Made by a program: the position numbers and the translations under genes
Assembly (NCBI RefSeq): GCF_030652775.1
Contig: NZ_JAUSPS010000014.1
Coordinates: 1-58,292 of the forward strand
Reading direction: 5' to 3'
From: Acetobacterium sp.
GTDB taxonomy: Bacteria > Bacillota > Clostridia > Eubacteriales > Eubacteriaceae
DNA length: 58,292 bases
The notes under the pieces: model-generated
The model's input: only the letters and a program-made list of their open reading frames with translations
Told to the model about the DNA's origin: nothing
Databases searched by the model: none
In this document: in pieces, positions 8,699 to 17,894 of the stretch
How positions within the stretch are numbered: position 1 is the first letter of the stretch
How the letters are laid out: each line of letters begins with the position of its first letter

Positions 8699-10504
8699 AT
8701 GTTTGGTTACATGGGAAAAATTTTACGTGTCAATTTGACAACCAGTGAAGTGACAACCGAAGCGCTGGATTTTGAGCTGGCCAAGAAATTTATCGGCGGT
8801 CGTGGTTTGGGGACAAAGCTGTATACCGATGAGGTAGATCCCAAGGTAGATCCCTTTGCGGCAGAAAACAAAATAATTTTCATCAACGGGCCGTTATCTG
8901 GAACAGCAACACCCACCGGCGGCCGCTATATGGTCGTGACAAAATCACCGCTAACCGGCTGCATCGCTTCGTCAAACTCTGGTGGAGAGTGGGGCGCCTA
9001 CCTGAAATATGCTGGCTATGATGCCATTATTGTTGAAGGCAAGGCCAGTTTGCCGGTTTATCTCAATATTGACGAAGAAAAGGCCGAAATCTTACCGGCG
9101 CTTGATCTTTGGGGTAAATACACCAGCGAAGTCAGTGATCAGCTGATAAAAAAACATCCTGGTGCAAAAGTTCTGCTCATCGGTCCGGCGGGCGAAAAAC
9201 TGTCTCAGATGGCTGCCATCATCAACGAAAAAGATCGGGCCGCCGGCCGTTCCGGTGTTGGTGCGGTGATGGGCTCAAAGAACTTGAAAGCCATTACCGT
9301 TAAAGGAAATTTAAAACCGGAAATTGCCAATCCCGATGGCTTAAAAGCGGTTACCAAAGAATGTCGGACCTTACTAAAAGAAAACGGCGTTACCGGCGGC
9401 GGACTGCCGACCTATGGAACCGCCGTACTGGTTAATATTATCAATGAACATGGGGTTTACCCGACCAAGAACTTCCAGGAAGGACAAGATCCCGATGCCG
9501 AAGCCGTTAGCGGCGAAACCATGACTGAAAAATATCTGATCAAACGTAATCCTTGCCACCATTGTCCAATTGGCTGCGGCCGCTGGGTCAAAAGCGAACA
9601 TAGCCCGGATGGCATTGGCGGACCGGAGTATGAAACCCTTTGGGTATTTGCCGGCGATCTCGGAATTGACGACATGGAAGTGGTTATCGATGCCAACTAC
9701 TGGTGTAACGAAATGGGCCTGGATACTATTTCCGCCGGGGCAACCCTGGCAGCTGCCATGGAATTGTATCAACGTGGTTATATCACCGATGAAATGTTGG
9801 ATGACGATGTGATCCTCAAATTCGGCAATGCCGATTCGGTTGTCCACTGGCTGAAAAAGATGGGGAATCGGGAAGGCTTCGGCGATTTACTGGCTCGCGG
9901 TTCCTACCGTTTGGCTGATTTTTTCGGCGTTCCCGAATACTCGATGTCAGTTAAGAAACAGGATCTGCCAGCTTATGACCCCCGGGGAATCCAGGGGATG
10001 GGTCTTCAATATGCAACCTCCAACCGGGGCGGATGTCATGTTCGGGGCTACCTGATTTCACCTGAAATCCTTGGTTTGCCAGAAAAACTGGATCGTTTTG
10101 ATCTTGCTGGTAAAGAAGTCTGGACAAAAATATTCCAGGATCTGACCGCGGTGATTGATTCCACCGGCTTATGTCTGTTTACGTCCTTTGCCCTCGGAGC
10201 TCAGCAATATGCCGAAATGCTCAATGAAACATTGGGAACCGATTGGACCGCTGACGATATCCTGTTGGCCGGAGAACGGATCTGGAATCTGGAAAAACTC
10301 TTTAATTTAGAAGCGGGTGTTTCGCCAGCAGAAGATACCTTGCCACCGCGGCTATTAGTAGAAGCAATGCCGGATGGACCGACAAAAGGTTGGGTTCATA
10401 AACTGGATGAATTGCTGCCACTGTACTATAAAGAACGGGGCTGGGATGAAGATGGGATTCCGACCGAAGAACGACTTGAAAAATTAGGCTTGCTATCAGA
10501 ATAA
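8699..10504 (+). CDS. aor: Tungsten-containing aldehyde:ferredoxin oxidoreductase
   Basis: 601 residues, typical for the family, which oxidises aldehydes to acids or, with low-potential ferredoxin, reduces acids to aldehydes. The N-terminal tungstopterin region starts GYMGKILRVNLT and contains IGGRGLGTKL. The [4Fe-4S] site CHHCPIGC lies near residues 285-292, with the distal cysteine in STGLCLF near 492. The start is ATG 8699, preceded by TTGGAGG; an upstream extension in the same frame would overlap the alcohol dehydrogenase and has no ribosome site. It is 46 nt downstream of the dehydrogenase and probably co-transcribed. A terminator follows immediately. Confidence 0.93.
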   Translation: MFGYMGKILRVNLTTSEVTTEALDFELAKKFIGGRGLGTKLYTDEVDPKVDPFAAENKIIFINGPLSGTATPTGGRYMVVTKSPLTGCIASSNSGGEWGAYLKYAGYDAIIVEGKASLPVYLNIDEEKAEILPALDLWGKYTSEVSDQLIKKHPGAKVLLIGPAGEKLSQMAAIINEKDRAAGRSGVGAVMGSKNLKAITVKGNLKPEIANPDGLKAVTKECRTLLKENGVTGGGLPTYGTAVLVNIINEHGVYPTKNFQEGQDPDAEAVSGETMTEKYLIKRNPCHHCPIGCGRWVKSEHSPDGIGGPEYETLWVFAGDLGIDDMEVVIDANYWCNEMGLDTISAGATLAAAMELYQRGYITDEMLDDDVILKFGNADSVVHWLKKMGNREGFGDLLARGSYRLADFFGVPEYSMSVKKQDLPAYDPRGIQGMGLQYATSNRGGCHVRGYLISPEILGLPEKLDRFDLAGKEVWTKIFQDLTAVIDSTGLCLFTSFALGAQQYAEMLNETLGTDWTADDILLAGERIWNLEKLFNLEAGVSPAEDTLPPRLLVEAMPDGPTKGWVHKLDELLPLYYKERGWDEDGIPTEERLEKLGLLSE

Positions 10505-10510
10505 GTCTCA

Positions 10511-10535
10511 GGGACGATCATTGATCGTCCCTTTT
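10511..10535 (+). terminator. Rho-independent terminator after aor
   Basis: GGGACGATC pairs with GATCGTCCC around a 3-nt loop, followed by TTTT. Confidence 0.85.
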
Positions 10536-10742
10536 ATCGTTGCTGGATTAACGACCTGCATGGCTGATCTTGGCAATTGGATTGTCATCAATAAAAATGT
10601 ACCTTGTCATCGTGGCACCCAATGTGGCGAAGAATCGTTGTCTGTTTTTATATCCCCGGTTCATTAAAACTCATGAATTAAACCACCGGAAGCGGGTATA
10701 ATAATAACCAAACAGCCCAACCAGAAAAGGGGTGAGACCATT

Positions 10743-12818
10743 ATGTCATCGGAACTGATCAAGAACCTGCTCTATAATACCGCCCTGTTGCTTTCCATCA
10801 GCATTGTTTACAATCTCTTTTTTATCCGCTTCGACAGTCGTGAAAAGTGGCTGGAGGCGATTCTTGGCATTTTTTTGGGCGGGGTGGGAATGCTGTTGAT
10901 GATCAATACTGTCAGTTTTTCAAACGGCATTATCTTTGACACCCGATCCATTCTGATCAGCGTTTCCGGTCTATTTTTGGGCTATATCCCGACCATCATC
11001 GCCACGCTGCTGATCTCGGCCTACCGGATTTATTTAGGTGGCGGCGGGGCTCTCACCGGGGTGCTGGTGACGGGGACTTCGGCTCTGATTGGCTTGGTCT
11101 GGTATAAATACCGACTGCCGGCAATTCTGAAAAAGCCTAAAAAGGTCTGGCCGGAGCTGTACTTGTTTGGATTGCTTGTCCATCTTGCCATGCTGTTCTG
11201 CATGCTGACCCTGCCTAATCAACAGGGGGTGGCAGTTCTGCAGGCCATCACTCTGCCGGTGCTGATTATTTATCCCATCGGGTCACTACTACTGTGCCTG
11301 GTGATGCTCCAAGGCCTCAAAAACCAGGCCGCAGAAAAAAATCTGCGAGAAAGCCGGGAAAACTATAAACACCTCTATTATGAATTTCAGAAAAAAGAGT
11401 CACTACTACGTTCACTGCTGGATTCCCTGCCGGATCTGGTGTTTTATAAGGACGAAAATAGTGTTTATTTGGGCTGTAACAAAGCCTTTGAAGGTTTTGC
11501 TAACCGACCTATGGACGAATTGGTGGGTCACACTGATTTTGATCTCTTTAATCTGGAAATGGCCACGCTGTTTCGAGAAATGGATCTGATCATGATGAGT
11601 GAAAAAAAGTCCCGCCGGAATGAGGAAATTGTCACCTATCCGGATGGCCGGGAAGTCTTTCTGGAAACTCTGAAAACTCCTTACTATGGTCACAATGGGG
11701 AGATTTTGGGTTTAATCGGCGTCAGCCGGGATATCACTGAACGAAAAAAAAATGAAGCCGAGATCCTTTATCTAAGCCAGCACGACGCCCTCACCGGCCT
11801 CCATAACCGCAGCTATTACGAGAAAGAACGGAAACGGTTGGATAATCTGGACTATTTGCCCTTATCCTTGATTATCGGCGATATCAACGGGCTCAAATTG
11901 ATCAATGATGCCTTTGGCCATGGCGAAGGGGACAAACTGCTGATCAGCATTGCCAAGATTATGGAAGACTGTGCCCGGGAAAAAGACGTGCTGGTGCGAA
12001 CCGGCGGGGATGAGTTTGTCATGCTGTTGCCGCAGACATCCTATCGGGAAGCCGGGGCGCTGGTTGAAAAAATAAAAAAATCATGCGAAAAAGGGTATAA
12101 ACTGGATGATGAACTGATCAGCACCAGCATTTCACTGGGCTATGCCTCCAAGGCCAGGGAGCATGAACCCTTTGAAAAAGTATTTAGGCTGGCCGAGGAA
12201 TCGATGTACCGGAAAAAACTGCTGGAATATAAAAGCTTTCATTCTGCCATTATGAATTCTATTAAAACCACCCTTTATGAAAAAAGTAACGAAACCGAAG
12301 CTCACGCCTTGCGGATGGCTGATTTGGCCAAGCAACTGGGTCGGGTATTGGGGCTGGATCAGGAGGACCTGGTGGCTCTGGAATTGGTGGCAACTCTTCA
12401 CGATATTGGCAAAATCAGCATTGACAGCAAGCTGCTTCAAAAGACTGGTAAATTAACCGATGCGGAATGGACGGAAATCAAAAAGCATCCCGAGGTTGGT
12501 TATCGGATTGCCCAGACCGTGCCGGAACTGCGCAAGATCGCCGAATATATTCTCTGTCATCATGAACGCTGGGATGGTACTGGCTATCCCCAGGGTCTGA
12601 AAGCCGAGAAAATCCCCTTGCTGGCGCGGATTCTGGCGATTGTGGATGCCTACGATGTGATGACCCAGGATCGCCCTTATCGTCGGGCGATGTTGGAGCA
12701 GGATGCCATTGATGAGTTGCGATACCATGCCGGCAGTCAATTTGATCCGGCTCTAGTGGAAGTCTTTATTAAGGATGTAATTGAAAAAAATGCAATTGAA
12801 GAGAATGCGATCAAATAA
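10743..12818 (+). CDS. Membrane sensor with PAS, GGDEF and HD-GYP domains
   Basis: 691 residues combining both sides of cyclic-di-GMP metabolism. Residues ~1-200 form about six membrane segments of the LytS-like 5TMR type. A PAS domain spans ~220-335. The GGDEF domain has an intact RTGGDEF at ~418-424, with an RxxD inhibitory site (REKD) five residues before the GGDEF. The HD-GYP phosphodiesterase domain (~510-690) keeps LHDIGK and HHERWDGTGYP. Both catalytic signatures are intact, so the protein may be bifunctional and switched by a membrane or PAS signal. It is a single gene with its own upstream region and terminator. Confidence 0.92.
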   Translation: MSSELIKNLLYNTALLLSISIVYNLFFIRFDSREKWLEAILGIFLGGVGMLLMINTVSFSNGIIFDTRSILISVSGLFLGYIPTIIATLLISAYRIYLGGGGALTGVLVTGTSALIGLVWYKYRLPAILKKPKKVWPELYLFGLLVHLAMLFCMLTLPNQQGVAVLQAITLPVLIIYPIGSLLLCLVMLQGLKNQAAEKNLRESRENYKHLYYEFQKKESLLRSLLDSLPDLVFYKDENSVYLGCNKAFEGFANRPMDELVGHTDFDLFNLEMATLFREMDLIMMSEKKSRRNEEIVTYPDGREVFLETLKTPYYGHNGEILGLIGVSRDITERKKNEAEILYLSQHDALTGLHNRSYYEKERKRLDNLDYLPLSLIIGDINGLKLINDAFGHGEGDKLLISIAKIMEDCAREKDVLVRTGGDEFVMLLPQTSYREAGALVEKIKKSCEKGYKLDDELISTSISLGYASKAREHEPFEKVFRLAEESMYRKKLLEYKSFHSAIMNSIKTTLYEKSNETEAHALRMADLAKQLGRVLGLDQEDLVALELVATLHDIGKISIDSKLLQKTGKLTDAEWTEIKKHPEVGYRIAQTVPELRKIAEYILCHHERWDGTGYPQGLKAEKIPLLARILAIVDAYDVMTQDRPYRRAMLEQDAIDELRYHAGSQFDPALVEVFIKDVIEKNAIEENAIK

Positions 12819-12878
12819 GAGCCTTAAAAAATATAGGGCTTCTATAAGGCCAACGGCTTCGAGCTGGTAGGTCCACCA

Positions 12879-12906
12879 CAGCCGGAGAATTTTTTCCGGC
12901 TGTTTT
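12879..12906 (+). terminator. Rho-independent terminator
   Basis: CAGCCGGA (12879-12886) pairs with TCCGGCTG (12895-12902), followed by TTTT. Confidence 0.8.
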
Positions 12907-12991
12907 AGTTCCCGGGAGCCGGATCAGGTTTAGCGTTTAAGGGGTAATAATAATGGTATACAGTCAATATAAAAATAAGCGGAGGTGCGCA

Positions 12992-13609
12992 ATGAAAAGC
13001 ACTGCAAAAAAAGAACTGGATAACAATGGCCAAATGTCCAAAACATTGATCAAACCACCGAAAAAAATACCGTTATTACTGCGAATCGGCTTGTTTATTG
13101 CCAAAAAAGAAACCGGCAAAGACCTGCTGCCAGCCCGGCTGTTAAGCTGGTATCCCAGAGCGGCCATTGGTTCCGGAGTTTTGGAGATGATGACCGCAAA
13201 AGGGAAGGACGAGCAGGAACGGCGGTTGCTCAATCTGGTCAGACTCCAGGCTTCATTGATCTGCTCCTGCACATTCTGTATTGACATGAACGCCGTTGGG
13301 ATCATAAAAAATGGAATCACCGATGAAGAGCTGGCAGTTTTACAGGGGCACCAGAAGGTGCAGTTGGTTGATAGCTTCAACCTGCGTGAGCTGCTGGCGC
13401 TGGAGTATGCCATCAGCCTGTCAAGTACCCCGCCAGACCTGTCTGATCAATTCATTAAAAACCTGACTCGTGAATTTACGGAAGCCGAAATCGTGATGTT
13501 AGCCAGTACCATTGCCAGTGTCAATTATTGGGCCAGACTGAATCAGGGGCTGGGAATACCGCCAGCCGGATTCAGCGACCGCTGTTTACTTTATCACAAA
13601 TATGAATGA
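12992..13609 (+). CDS. Carboxymuconolactone decarboxylase/AhpD-like protein
   Basis: 205 residues, all-helical, with the cysteine segment CSCTFCIDMN near residues 90-99 that matches the CxxC...D/H active-site arrangement of AhpD-like and carboxymuconolactone decarboxylase proteins. Such proteins usually have peroxidase or disulfide-reductase activity. The start is ATG 12992, selected by GGAGGTG just upstream; the longer frame from 12953 lacks a ribosome site. It is monocistronic, with a terminator at 13680. Its substrate is unknown. Confidence 0.8.
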   Translation: MKSTAKKELDNNGQMSKTLIKPPKKIPLLLRIGLFIAKKETGKDLLPARLLSWYPRAAIGSGVLEMMTAKGKDEQERRLLNLVRLQASLICSCTFCIDMNAVGIIKNGITDEELAVLQGHQKVQLVDSFNLRELLALEYAISLSSTPPDLSDQFIKNLTREFTEAEIVMLASTIASVNYWARLNQGLGIPPAGFSDRCLLYHKYE

Positions 13610-13679
13610 GATAAGTTATATCAGTTATGCTACTATTGATTTGCAAACCCTGAACGATTAAATATATCCAATTTTCCAA

Positions 13680-13708
13680 AACAGAGGATCATACCCTCTG
13701 TTTTTTTA
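13680..13708 (+). terminator. Rho-independent terminator
   Basis: AACAGAGG pairs with CCTCTGTT, followed by seven T residues. Confidence 0.85.
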
Positions 13709-13842
13709 TCCCGAAAAATGGACGTCTTCACCTAATGTTCAGATAAGGTTCAAATGGTACACAAACTACTCTGTTACAATTTGGACATAAAATAAAAAAA
13801 TGACGTTGGCATAACGCTAGTATGACTTTAGGAGGTAAGACG

Positions 13843-15108
13843 ATGACGGTCAATCACCAAAAAAACAAACCAGCCAGTAGCTATGAAAGTGAATACATGG
13901 ACACCCTGAGAACCTTGTTTAATGAAAACAGCCAGATCGAAGCGATCCGCTATTTTTTAAATACAACCTATCTCTATTTTAAACAGGAAAAGATGGTCCG
14001 GCGAAAACCGGAAGTTATTGTGATGGGCACCAGTATTCCCGAAGAATTGATTTATGCCGCCGGGGCAAAACCCTTTTGGATCCTCGGCGGAAGTCTCGGC
14101 ACGGTGGCCTGGTCCGACGATTTAGTACCCCGTGACACCGATCCGGTCAGCCGCTCGATGCTGGGGTTTCTACTGAATGATCACTTTGATCTGGGCGCAG
14201 AAGCCCTGATTATCGTTCCGATCACCTGCGACAGCAGCCGCAAAATGGCCTATCTGCTGAGTGCGGCCGGAAAAAAAGTGGTAACCGTGGATATTCCCCC
14301 GGAGAAAAGCGATCCCCTGGCCGGGCTTAAATGGCGAGGCCAGATGGAGCTTCTGGCCGAAAAACTCACCGACCATACCGGTCGGCGGCTATCAAAAAAG
14401 AACCTGGTTCAGGCCACCCAGCTGGTGGAAACCGCCCGGAAACTGATGCGGGATTTTATCCAGGTGTGTCGTCAAAAAGAAGGGCTGATCTCCGGTGCCC
14501 TACGGATGGCAGTTCTTAATTCATATTATTATACCGCTGATCTCAAAGGATGGTGCGGCCATCTGCGCAAATTGAATCTGGAACTGCTGGCTAACCGCCA
14601 GGTGATTTCCGCAGCGGAACAAAGCAAGCCTAAAATCTTATTAATGGGATCACCGGTGGTTTTACCCAATTATAAGATTCCCTTTCTGATTGGTGACATT
14701 GGTTTGCAGATTGGGGCCACTCTGGATAGCAGTATCCAAAAAATATACGCCAGCAGCACCCAGCACAAAGCCAGCAAACGAGATCCCTTTACCGCCATCA
14801 TTGAGAGCCATTACCGCTATGACTGCTCAGCGGCCTATGCTCAGAATGAGATGTTTTATCAGAGTGCCTGCTGGCATTTGGAACAGGGCGGGATTGAAGG
14901 GGTGGTTTTCCATGTCCTGAAAGGACAGATTGAATATGATTTTGAACTGGAACGTTTTGAACAGCTTTTTGGACAAGAAGCGATCCCGGTCTTCCGGCTG
15001 GAAACTGACTACCAGTACCAGGATGTGGAGCAATTAAGAATTCGGATGGAAGCCTTTATGGAAATGCTGGCGCATCATCGTTATCGTGAGGAAAAAAGAG
15101 CCGTATGA
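13843..15108 (+). CDS. Cysteine-depleted paralog of the 2-hydroxyacyl-CoA dehydratase / double-cubane reductase family
   Basis: 421 residues of the HgdB/BcrC superfamily, collinear with the double-cubane reductase encoded at 16291-17649. Shared blocks include EELIYAAGAKP, DDLVPRD, VPITCD, MGSPVVLPNYKIP, EYDFE and EQLRIRMEAF. Of about nine cysteines in the cluster-binding positions of the neighbour, only two remain (ITCDSS, YDCSA); the others are Ile, Gly, Thr, Glu, Ser or Gln. It probably cannot bind the same cluster and may be a structural partner, substrate binder or electron-transfer adaptor. The start is ATG 13843, set by AGGAGGT 7 nt upstream. Its stop overlaps the next start (ATGA), so it is translationally coupled. 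Confidence 0.8.
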   Translation: MTVNHQKNKPASSYESEYMDTLRTLFNENSQIEAIRYFLNTTYLYFKQEKMVRRKPEVIVMGTSIPEELIYAAGAKPFWILGGSLGTVAWSDDLVPRDTDPVSRSMLGFLLNDHFDLGAEALIIVPITCDSSRKMAYLLSAAGKKVVTVDIPPEKSDPLAGLKWRGQMELLAEKLTDHTGRRLSKKNLVQATQLVETARKLMRDFIQVCRQKEGLISGALRMAVLNSYYYTADLKGWCGHLRKLNLELLANRQVISAAEQSKPKILLMGSPVVLPNYKIPFLIGDIGLQIGATLDSSIQKIYASSTQHKASKRDPFTAIIESHYRYDCSAAYAQNEMFYQSACWHLEQGGIEGVVFHVLKGQIEYDFELERFEQLFGQEAIPVFRLETDYQYQDVEQLRIRMEAFMEMLAHHRYREEKRAV

Positions 15109-16307
15109 AAAAAATCTATCTTAAGCTAAGAAAAACAGTCACCCCGACGGTGATTGTCATTTGCGGGGTGCTGATACTGCTATCATTGTTTGCCGCCAAC
15201 CTGTTCTTTTTCGAGTTCGGATCCGATGACAGCGGCTATGCTATCACCCCGGTGCTGATCATCCTGCTGCTCTCGATCATCGGTATCGTTCTTTGTTTGT
15301 GGCTGCGGCGACGGATTGTCAGGAACGATCCGGTGATGGGGCGTTTTGTCGGTGAACGAATGAGTCTGGGGCCGGTGGGTACCAACAAGAGCCAGCGGAA
15401 ATTTGGATTTATGACGATTCGCTGGCTGATCATGCTGATCAGCTTTTTCGGCCTGATCTATGGGGTGAAATGGCTGGGTCAGGGGTTTGGCAATATCGAA
15501 ATACCGATTTTTGCCTGCCCCATCAATCAGGATCAGCTGATTGACAGCAGCTGTTATACCCTGTCCCATTTAAACTCCCTGGTGGGGATGAGCTGGTCGG
15601 AAATCGGCATCTTTTTCGGATCGCTTTTGCTATCGATCGTGGTGCTGGGCCGGTTTATCTGCGGCTTCCTCTGCCCGATGGGACTGCTTCAGGATCTCAC
15701 CCACGAAACCCGGCAAGGTCTAAAAATTGAAGGGCTGTCATTAAATGAAAAACTCTACCAGCGCTTAAAACCGATCAAATGGATGATGCTGCTGTTATTT
15801 CTGGGGCTTGGTTTTGTCGGCGGCAACTTCTGTAATATCTGCCCGGCCATCACGGTTTCCCCAGCTCTGGCGGGATTTAAGGTATCCCTGTTTTTAAGTG
15901 GGTTCTTCATGATTGTGGTGATCATCGGCAGCTTTTTCAAGCGCCGCTTTTTCTGCAACATCTGTCCGTTGGGATACTTAATCGGGTTGGGTCATCGGAT
16001 CTCATTGTTCCGGATCAAAAAAGATTGTCAGGCCTGTACCGAATGTGGAGCCTGTTATGAAGCCTGTCCGATGGGGATCAAAACCATTTATACCGAACGG
16101 GAAAAGAGTGATGTCACCACTGCCGACTGTATTATGTGCGGCGAATGTATTGATAAATGTCCGGAAAATAAAGCTTTAGCGATGAGCTTTGGCGGTGTGA
16201 AATTTTATAGCGCCTCCCGCAAGACCTTTATGTCCGGCCATAAAAAAACCGAAAGAAAGTTAAAACGCTTTATCAGGAAAAGAGATAAAAATGAGTCTGA
16301 TTTATAA
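15105..16307 (+). CDS. NapH/CcoG-like membrane protein with two [4Fe-4S] ferredoxin motifs
   Basis: 400 residues. The N-terminal ~300 residues carry about six membrane spans and paired cysteine motifs at the membrane face (CGFLCPMG, CNICPAI, CNICPLG), as in NapH/MauN/RnfC-independent quinol or thiol electron-transfer proteins. A cytoplasmic ferredoxin domain follows, with CQACTECGACYEACP near residue 307 and CIMCGECIDKCP near residue 340. It likely passes electrons between the membrane and a soluble reductase. It overlaps both neighbours (4 nt upstream, 17 nt downstream) and lies between the two double-cubane-type genes, so the three are one coupled unit. Confidence 0.82.
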   Translation: MKKIYLKLRKTVTPTVIVICGVLILLSLFAANLFFFEFGSDDSGYAITPVLIILLLSIIGIVLCLWLRRRIVRNDPVMGRFVGERMSLGPVGTNKSQRKFGFMTIRWLIMLISFFGLIYGVKWLGQGFGNIEIPIFACPINQDQLIDSSCYTLSHLNSLVGMSWSEIGIFFGSLLLSIVVLGRFICGFLCPMGLLQDLTHETRQGLKIEGLSLNEKLYQRLKPIKWMMLLLFLGLGFVGGNFCNICPAITVSPALAGFKVSLFLSGFFMIVVIIGSFFKRRFFCNICPLGYLIGLGHRISLFRIKKDCQACTECGACYEACPMGIKTIYTEREKSDVTTADCIMCGECIDKCPENKALAMSFGGVKFYSASRKTFMSGHKKTERKLKRFIRKRDKNESDL

Positions 16308-17649
16308 TAAAAAAACCAATCAAGAAAATAATCACGAAAGTAACACCAAACCTCCGACCACGATGGAAGAACGACAGCGCCAGCGGTTTGTCGACAAAGC
16401 CACCAAGGTGTCAGCCAAATATCTGCGGCGGCTGGAAGAATTAAATGGTGCCCCGGAAACCATGCAACCATTTTTCAAGGTCCTCAAAGATATCTACGTA
16501 GATATGAAAAATGTCGAAAAACCGGCCGATACCAAAATTGTCGGCACCTATTGTGTGATGGTACCCGACGAGCTGATCTACGCCGTCGGGGCTCAGCCGG
16601 TGAAGCTATGCAGCGGCAGTTATACCGCCTTTGCCATTGGCGATGATCTGGTGCCCCGGGATGCCTGCCCGCTGATCAAAGCGGTGATGGGCTTTCAGGC
16701 CATGGAAGTGATGCCCATTTATGATGACTGCGCCCTGATGGTGGTGCCGATTACCTGCGACTGCAAAAAGAAAATGGTCGGAATGTTGAAGGAACGGGTA
16801 CCCACCTATTCCCTTCATGTGCCTACCGCCAAAAGTGATGATACTGATATGGAGCAGTATGTCCAGGAACTTTATCAGCTGATCCCCGAACTGGAAAAGG
16901 TCACCGGTCAGACGATCAGCTATCAAAGTCTGGCTAAAAGCATTGATCAGATGGGTTTTGCCCAGTATCAAATGTCAAAGTTCAACACTTATAAAAAACA
17001 CGTCCCGGCCTTAATCAAAGGCACCCATGCGATGGCCCTGATGAACGCTTTTTCTTACATGCCGGTGGAGCAGTGGAGTCAGCAGCTGCATCTCCTTAAT
17101 CAGGAGCTGGCCCGGCGTAAAAAAGACAAGCACTACGTCAGCAAAGACAAGCAGCCCCGGATTATGGTCACCGGCTCGCCGATTATTTTCCCCAATATCA
17201 AAATCCCCTTACTGATTGAAGAAACCGGGGGCATTCTGGTGGGAGATGAAACCTGTATGGGCGAGCGTTCGCTTTACGATCCCACCGTGGTGGTGGATCA
17301 GAGCTTTGACGGTTTGATGCGGTCCCTGGCCAATCGCTACACCCGGCCCTGCACCTGTCCGACCTTTGTGGACAATAGCCAGCGGATCTATCGGATCAAA
17401 CAGATGATAGCCGACCATCAGGTTCAGGGAGTGGTTTATCACGTCCTCCGGGGCTGTCTGGTTTATGATTTTGAATACCAGACCTTGGAAGATGAGCTGG
17501 GCAAACTGGGGGTACCGGTGATCCGGGTGGAAAGTGATTACAATGAAGAAGATATTGAACAATTGCGGATTCGGATTGAAGCCTTCATTGAGCTGATCAA
17601 ATTAAAAGATCTGGCCCTGCGGCCGAAAAAACCGGAAATAGCAGGTTGA
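16291..17649 (+). CDS. Double-cubane-cluster-type anaerobic reductase (HgdB/DCCP family)
   Basis: 452 residues of the 2-hydroxyacyl-CoA dehydratase superfamily. Cysteines sit in GTYCVM, KLCSG, RDACPL, DDCALM, ITCDCKK, DETCMG, RPCTCPT and RGCLVYDFE, the pattern expected for the double-cubane [8Fe-9S] proteins described from Carboxydothermus. Those proteins perform ATP-dependent low-potential reductions when charged by an HgdC-type activase, and such an activase is encoded at 17895. The physiological substrate is unknown; acetylene-, azide- or hydrazine-type small molecules were used in vitro for the family. An alternative reading is a classical 2-hydroxyacyl-CoA dehydratase subunit, but the single cluster-bearing subunit and the context favour the reductase. 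Confidence 0.8.
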   Translation: MSLIYNKKTNQENNHESNTKPPTTMEERQRQRFVDKATKVSAKYLRRLEELNGAPETMQPFFKVLKDIYVDMKNVEKPADTKIVGTYCVMVPDELIYAVGAQPVKLCSGSYTAFAIGDDLVPRDACPLIKAVMGFQAMEVMPIYDDCALMVVPITCDCKKKMVGMLKERVPTYSLHVPTAKSDDTDMEQYVQELYQLIPELEKVTGQTISYQSLAKSIDQMGFAQYQMSKFNTYKKHVPALIKGTHAMALMNAFSYMPVEQWSQQLHLLNQELARRKKDKHYVSKDKQPRIMVTGSPIIFPNIKIPLLIEETGGILVGDETCMGERSLYDPTVVVDQSFDGLMRSLANRYTRPCTCPTFVDNSQRIYRIKQMIADHQVQGVVYHVLRGCLVYDFEYQTLEDELGKLGVPVIRVESDYNEEDIEQLRIRIEAFIELIKLKDLALRPKKPEIAG

Positions 17650-17665
17650 CAGATTAACTCTTAAC

Positions 17666-17861
17666 TGCCGTACCGACCAATTGTTAATCTGTTGTTCGCT
17701 GCGCCATGCGAAATCCGCTGTGCTCCTTTCGCATTGGTCGCGGGCAGTCGCCAACTACAAGCGAGCTTGTGATTGGCTCGTTACCTGCGCGCAGAGTCGG
17801 ACAGGCTTTGCCGTGTCCGCTCCGATGCGTACAACATGATGTAACAATTGTCGGTACTGGG
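17666..17861. repeat. MITE-like structured repeat, copy 1
   Basis: About 200 nt bounded by imperfect terminal inverted repeats (GTACCGACCAATTGTTAAT at 17670 and, reversed, GTACCGACAATTGTTACAT ending near 17857). The interior has hairpins such as CGGACAGGC...CCGTGTCCG. A shorter copy in opposite orientation lies at 19981-20100. It fills the gap between the double-cubane reductase and activase genes and shows no coding potential. Confidence 0.65.
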
Positions 17862-17894
17862 TTTGTCTAGTGATTAAAAAAACAGGAGAAAAAC

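Noticed and set aside
9374..9847. 157-codon minus-strand frame inside aor
   Set aside because: Antisense shadow of a well-supported gene.
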